Assembly (NCBI RefSeq): GCF_900996235.1
Contig: NZ_CAAJGM010000230.1
Location: 62,001 to 126,000 of the forward strand
From: Paraburkholderia sp. BCC1885
GTDB lineage: Bacteria; Pseudomonadota; Gammaproteobacteria; Burkholderiales; Burkholderiaceae
Length of the DNA stretch: 64,000 nucleotides
Direction of reading: 5' to 3'
Below are positions 60,525 through 64,000 of the stretch, piece by piece. The notes under the pieces were generated by a model. It did not search any database. It saw only the letters and a list, made by a program, of their open reading frames with translations, and was not told where the DNA came from. The stretch's first letter is position 1; each line of letters opens with the position of its first letter. The position numbers were made by a program, and so were the translations under genes.

Positions 60525-61838
60525 ATGCTAAGGGCAATCTATAACGCGCTCTGGTGGATCGTCGCGCCGCTTGCGGTGCTGCGGCTCCTGATCCGGTCGC
60601 GCAAGGAGCGCGGTTACCGCGAGCATATCGGCGAGCGCTTTGGCCGCACGCGGGGTCGGCTGCCTGAGGACGATGCGCCGTTGATCTGGGTGCACGCGGT
60701 CTCAGTGGGCGAGACGCGCGCCGCACAGCCGCTCATCGAAGCGCTGATGAAAGCGCGGCCCGACGCGCGCATTTTGCTCACGCATATGACACCGAGCGGG
60801 CGCGCCACCAGCGAGCAACTGTTCGGCGACCGCGTGATGCGCAGCTATGTGCCGTATGACATGCCGCATGCGGTACGACGTTTTCTGCGCGCATGGCGCC
60901 CGTCGCTTGGACTCGTGATGGAAACCGAGGTGTGGCCGACGCTGATCGACGAGTGCCGTCGCGCCGACGTGCCGCTCGTGCTCACCAATGCGCGGATGTC
61001 GGCGCGCTCGTTCAGGCGGGCCGCAAGGTTCGGCAAGGGCACGCGCGAAGTGTTCGGCGGCTTTTCGCGGGTGCTGGCGCAAAGTCCATCGGATGCGGAG
61101 CGGTTGACCGCGCTCGGCGCGCGCAACGTGGCGGTGCTCGGCAACCTGAAGTTCGATATGAGCACGCCGCCCGAACTGGCGGCGCGCGGCCATGCGTGGC
61201 GTGCGGCGATCGGCTCGCGGCCGGTCTGGGTGGCGGCAAGCACGCGCGAAGGTGAAGAGGAACTGGTGCTGCGGGCGTTCGCGGCGCTGGGCGTCGAAGA
61301 TGCCTTGCTGATTCTGGTGCCGCGTCATCCGCAGCGCTTTAACGAAGTGGCGTCGCTGGTGGAGAAGTCGGGGCTGCGCTACGAGCGTCGTTCGACGTGG
61401 GCGCCGGGCGCGGCAGGAGCGGCTGCTGCGGCCGGTGCGGCCGGTGCTGCGCGGCCGTTGCCGGCGAATGTGACCGTGCTGCTCGGCGATTCGATGGGCG
61501 AACTGGGCGCTTACTACGCGGCTGCGGATCTGGCGTTTATCGGTGGCAGTCTGTTGCCGCTCGGTGGCCAGAATCTGATCGAGGCGTGCGCGGTGGGTGT
61601 GCCGGTGTTGATCGGGCCGCATGTATTCAATTTCACCCAGGCGACGGCGGATGCGGTCGCGGCCGGCGCTGCGGTGCAGGTGCAGGATCCGGCGGATCTG
61701 GCGCGTGTGCTGCGTGAACTGTTCAACGACAAGGCGCGGCGCACGGCGATGAGCGGCGCGGCGTCGGCGTTCGCGGCGCGCCATCGCGGAGCGACGGCAC
61801 GGACCGTGGATGTGTTGATGGCGTTGTTGCCGGAGTGA
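60525..61838 (+). CDS. waaA: 3-deoxy-D-manno-octulosonic-acid transferase (WaaA/KdtA)
   Basis: A 437-residue GT30 that transfers Kdo to lipid IVA. The N-terminal membrane anchor is RAIYNALWWIVAPLAVLRLLI, then GYREHIGERFG and IWVHAVSVGETRAAQPLIEAL (with the conserved Glu). METEVWPTLIDECRRADVPLVLTNARMS follows, with LGNLKFDM and GGSLLPLGGQNLIEACAVGVPVLIGPHVFNF near the C-terminus. An Ala/Gly-rich insertion of about 17 residues (near 305-320) sits in the donor domain. ATG 60525 was chosen, 76 bases after kdoO. It probably forms an operon with waaC and kdoO. Confidence 0.95.
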   Translation: MLRAIYNALWWIVAPLAVLRLLIRSRKERGYREHIGERFGRTRGRLPEDDAPLIWVHAVSVGETRAAQPLIEALMKARPDARILLTHMTPSGRATSEQLFGDRVMRSYVPYDMPHAVRRFLRAWRPSLGLVMETEVWPTLIDECRRADVPLVLTNARMSARSFRRAARFGKGTREVFGGFSRVLAQSPSDAERLTALGARNVAVLGNLKFDMSTPPELAARGHAWRAAIGSRPVWVAASTREGEEELVLRAFAALGVEDALLILVPRHPQRFNEVASLVEKSGLRYERRSTWAPGAAGAAAAAGAAGAARPLPANVTVLLGDSMGELGAYYAAADLAFIGGSLLPLGGQNLIEACAVGVPVLIGPHVFNFTQATADAVAAGAAVQVQDPADLARVLRELFNDKARRTAMSGAASAFAARHRGATARTVDVLMALLPE

Positions 61839-61958
61839 TGCTGGAGGGTGGTTGGTCGGCCCGACCGCTTTACGTGGCAATAAATCGTATATTCTGCGAA
61901 TAATGGGTATTGACGCTTACCCTGGGCGGATGCCCGATGTTTTCTTGATGATCCTCTT

Positions 61959-62711
61959 ATGACGCTCTTCACCGACCTTGGCTTCCAGTGGGACCGCGCG
62001 GCGATTCCAAAAGCTATGCCGACTCACTCGATCAAACGGGTTTGTTTTCGCTTCCATCGGATGCTGCCGGAGTTCGTGTGGGATGCAAGCGTGCTCGAAG
62101 GCAATCCGTTTACGTTTCCCGAGGTAAAGACGCTTCTGGATGGCGTGACCGTCGGCGGCCGAAAGATATCGGATCAGGAGCAGATTCTGAACCTCGCGGA
62201 CAGTTCGAAGTATCTGCTTTCGCTCGTTCAACAAGAGAGATTCGCGCTAGACAAGGTGACGTTCTGCAATCTCCACCGCATCGTCGCGCGCAACGAGGCG
62301 CTTGAATGGGGCGTGTTTCGTGGCGAGGGTGAAGAAACACATTACACGCCGGACGCGGCATTGGGGGAGAAAGGGCGTTACACGCCTTTGTCTACGGTTG
62401 CCGGTGCCCCCGAATTGAATCGGGTTTTTGCCGCGGGGACGCGTGCACTTGCCGGGCAGGTCGACAATGCGTTCGAGCGAGGCTGCGCTTTTTTTCTTTT
62501 CGGCGCGCTGCAGCAGTTCTTTTTCGACGGCAACAAGCGCACGTCCCGCTTTATGATGAACGGCGTCCTGATGTCGAACGGTATCGATGCCATCAGCGTT
62601 CCGGCGCAGCGGGCCGGAGACTTCAACGAAAAGATGGTGCACTTCTATACGTCGAAGGACGCGACCGAGATGATGGCATTCCTTGTGGAGTGCCATCCCG
62701 GGGCCCAATAA
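61959..62711 (+). CDS. Fic-domain protein with altered catalytic motif
   Basis: A 250-residue Fic/DOC-fold protein. The Fic core has the EFVWDASVLEGNPFTFPEV segment near residue 36, which corresponds to the inhibitory-helix region (S/TxxxEG), and the flap/clamp LNLADSSKYLLSLV. The Fic motif reads QFFFDGNKRTSRF, where HxFxxGNGR is expected: Gln replaces the catalytic His, and Lys replaces the second Gly. The anion-hole Gly-Asn and the phosphate Arg are kept. ATP binding is plausible but AMP transfer by the standard mechanism is not. It is placed alone between waaA and ureG, and no toxin-antitoxin partner is apparent. Confidence 0.85.
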   Translation: MTLFTDLGFQWDRAAIPKAMPTHSIKRVCFRFHRMLPEFVWDASVLEGNPFTFPEVKTLLDGVTVGGRKISDQEQILNLADSSKYLLSLVQQERFALDKVTFCNLHRIVARNEALEWGVFRGEGEETHYTPDAALGEKGRYTPLSTVAGAPELNRVFAAGTRALAGQVDNAFERGCAFFLFGALQQFFFDGNKRTSRFMMNGVLMSNGIDAISVPAQRAGDFNEKMVHFYTSKDATEMMAFLVECHPGAQ

Positions 62712-62741
62712 CGCGCACCGCTTCCGATGCGAGCGTGCACA

Positions 62742-63389
62742 TCAAACCTTCAGCAACCCCTTCTTCTCGATAAACGCAATCACCTCATCGAGGCCGTCGA
62801 GCGCCTTCAGATTGCACATCACAAACGGCCGCTCGCCGCGCATCTTCTTCGCGTCGGAGGCCATCACGTCGAGATTCGCACCGACCATCGGTGCGAGATC
62901 CGTCTTGTTGATCACGAGGATGTCCGACTTTGTGATCCCCGGGCCGCCTTTGCGCGGAATCTTTTCGCCACCGGCTACATCGATCACGTAGATCGTCAGG
63001 TCCGACAGTTCCGGGCTGAAGGTCGCCGCCAGGTTGTCGCCGCCCGATTCGATGAAGACGATGTCCGCATCCGGGAAACGCGTCAGCATGCGGTCGACCG
63101 CTTCCAGATTGATCGAGGCGTCCTCGCGGATCGCGGTGTGCGGGCAGCCACCCGTTTCCACGCCCATGATCCGTTCGGCTGGCAGCGCGCCTGCCACCGT
63201 CAGCAGACGCTGGTCTTCCTTCGTGTAGATATCGTTGGTGATGGCGACGAGGTCGTAGCGGTCGCGCATCGCCTTGCAGAGCATTTCGAGCAGTGTGGTC
63301 TTGCCGGAGCCGACCGGTCCGCCGACACCCACCCGTAGCGGCGGCAATTTCTTGGTGCGATGAGCGGTGTGGTGCTGAGGTGCGTTCAT
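62742..63389 (-). CDS. ureG: Urease accessory GTPase UreG
   Basis: A 215-residue SIMIBI GTPase that delivers Ni to urease with UreF and UreD/H. The P-loop GVGGPVGSGKTTLLEMLC is near residues 21-37, the VFIESGGDNLA and VETGGCPHTAIREDAS (CPH nickel motif) blocks follow, then VIDVAGGEKIPRKGGPGI and the guanine motif VINKTDLAP. A short His-containing N-terminus (QHHTAH) is present, not the long His tail of some species. 12 bases separate it from ureF upstream. The rest of the urease operon would lie beyond the window. Confidence 0.97.
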   Translation of the reverse strand: MNAPQHHTAHRTKKLPPLRVGVGGPVGSGKTTLLEMLCKAMRDRYDLVAITNDIYTKEDQRLLTVAGALPAERIMGVETGGCPHTAIREDASINLEAVDRMLTRFPDADIVFIESGGDNLAATFSPELSDLTIYVIDVAGGEKIPRKGGPGITKSDILVINKTDLAPMVGANLDVMASDAKKMRGERPFVMCNLKALDGLDEVIAFIEKKGLLKV

Positions 63390-63401
63390 GATGGTTCGGT
63401 T

Positions 63402-64000
63402 CTATGAGCGGAAGAGCCGCGAATACTGCGACTCGTGGCGCGCCGACAGGATGCCCAGTTGCGGCGCGAAGGTGTTGATGTCGTCGGGCGCGGTGGCCAG
63501 CGCGCGCTGGACGGCGGCGTCGATGGGCGCGCGCAGTGCGACGATGATACGTTGTCCTGCGAGTTGTCCGAGTGGGACAGCTTTGAGTGCCGCCGCCGCC
63601 TGGTTTTCGACCCAGCTAAAAGCGTAGGCGGCGAGCGCGGCGTCGATGGCGACATCGTGGGCGAATGCGGCGAAGGCGAATGCGGTGGGTTGCGCCAGCG
63701 GCGTCATGGTTGCGAGCGTCGCGCGGCGTTGCGCATCGCCCCATTCGAGCGACACGCATAACTGCCGCAGCGACCATCCCATCTGCTCGGTTTCGCGGCG
63801 CAGTTCGGACGATTCGCGGCTTGCGAGGAATTCGCTATTGGCGAGCGCGAGGCCGGCCGTCTCGTGAGCGTGCCAGCGTCCGATCTGATGGGCGAGGAAC
63901 GGCAGTTCGCCGAGCGCGAGGACATCGGTGAGGCCGCTGGCGATCCAGGCGCGGGCGCTGTCGGCGTCGGTGATCAACTGGGCTTCGATGGCGGCTTCCA
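63402..64000 (-). CDS. ureF: Urease accessory protein UreF, partial (N-terminus beyond window)
   Basis: C-terminal 198 residues of UreF, the urease activation factor that controls UreG GTPase. The frame runs to the window edge: EAAIEAQLITDADSARAWIASGL is internal sequence of the family, so the start lies upstream. An ATG at 63977 is not the start. Typical UreF features are the all-helical pattern and the late LGQLAGQRIIVAL and ALATAPDDINTFAPQLGILSARHESQYSRLFRS, which is the family C-terminus. Confidence 0.95.
   Translation of the reverse strand, partial: EAAIEAQLITDADSARAWIASGLTDVLALGELPFLAHQIGRWHAHETAGLALANSEFLASRESSELRRETEQMGWSLRQLCVSLEWGDAQRRATLATMTPLAQPTAFAFAAFAHDVAIDAALAAYAFSWVENQAAAALKAVPLGQLAGQRIIVALRAPIDAAVQRALATAPDDINTFAPQLGILSARHESQYSRLFRS

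Noticed and set aside
1..64000. tRNA, rRNA or CRISPR arrays
   Set aside because: No cloverleaf with TTCGA-type loop, no rRNA signature and no regularly spaced direct repeats were seen.

Overview
The window looks like a chromosome of a GC-rich betaproteobacterium of the Burkholderia/Paraburkholderia group. The support is protein-level resemblance and gene order: groEL, cysC, thiD, rubredoxin, yqgE-ruvX-pyrR-pyrB-pyrC', plsC, apaH beside an rml (dTDP-rhamnose) locus, a waaC-kdoO-waaA LPS core block, and urease accessory genes. This is inference from reading the sequence; no database search was run.

Layout. 1-11.1 kb is housekeeping: the 3' part of groEL, then cysC, thiD, rubA, a large protein resembling FimL/ChpA, and a compact yqgE-ruvX-pyrR-pyrB-pyrC'-plsC series that converges on apaH. 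11.2-27.8 kb is a co-oriented O-antigen locus. It holds a GDP-sugar reductase, rmlBACD (dTDP-L-rhamnose), a Wzz-like chain-length protein, a wecD/wecE/wzxE-like trio (dTDP-Fuc4NAc synthesis and a flippase), a GT2, an EpsG-like polymerase, an SDR, a GT4, and a module of WbpV-like reductase, PglC-like initiating transferase and WbpM-like dehydratase. Together these can make sugar nucleotides, start a repeat unit on undecaprenyl phosphate, flip it and polymerise it.

27.8-39.8 kb is a mosaic, visibly more A+T-rich accessory segment. It begins with a decayed IS3-family element, followed by an OafA-like acyltransferase, a large membrane protein, GtrB and GtrA homologues and a methyltransferase. That set resembles a serotype-conversion (O-antigen glucosylation) cassette. 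Then come an IS66-family element with a perfect 8-bp target duplication but a frameshifted transposase, a secreted SGNH hydrolase, and a second large membrane protein on the minus strand. At its right end is a decayed second copy of the cassette's membrane protein. A WecA/WbpL-like initiating transferase follows at 39.8-40.9 kb.

41-48.5 kb carries a small secreted protein, a chemotaxis receptor, a small lipoprotein, a WaaE-like glycosyltransferase, a quinone oxidoreductase, a secreted esterase and a LysR regulator. 48.7-54.8 kb is a second polysaccharide block: galE, GT4, GT2 and flippase on the minus strand, and a phosphomannomutase on the plus strand. 55-58.2 kb is an iron-uptake pair (TonB receptor with a Fur box, PiuC hydroxylase). 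58.4-61.8 kb is waaC-kdoO-waaA (inner core LPS with a Kdo hydroxylase). The window ends with a Fic-domain protein whose catalytic histidine is replaced by glutamine, and ureG-ureF.

The observations most worth a second look are the Gtr-like cassette with its decayed paralogue 8 kb away, the Fic protein, the IS66 copy, the G9 tract ahead of the first O-antigen gene, and the presence of two initiating transferases and two flippases within 40 kb.
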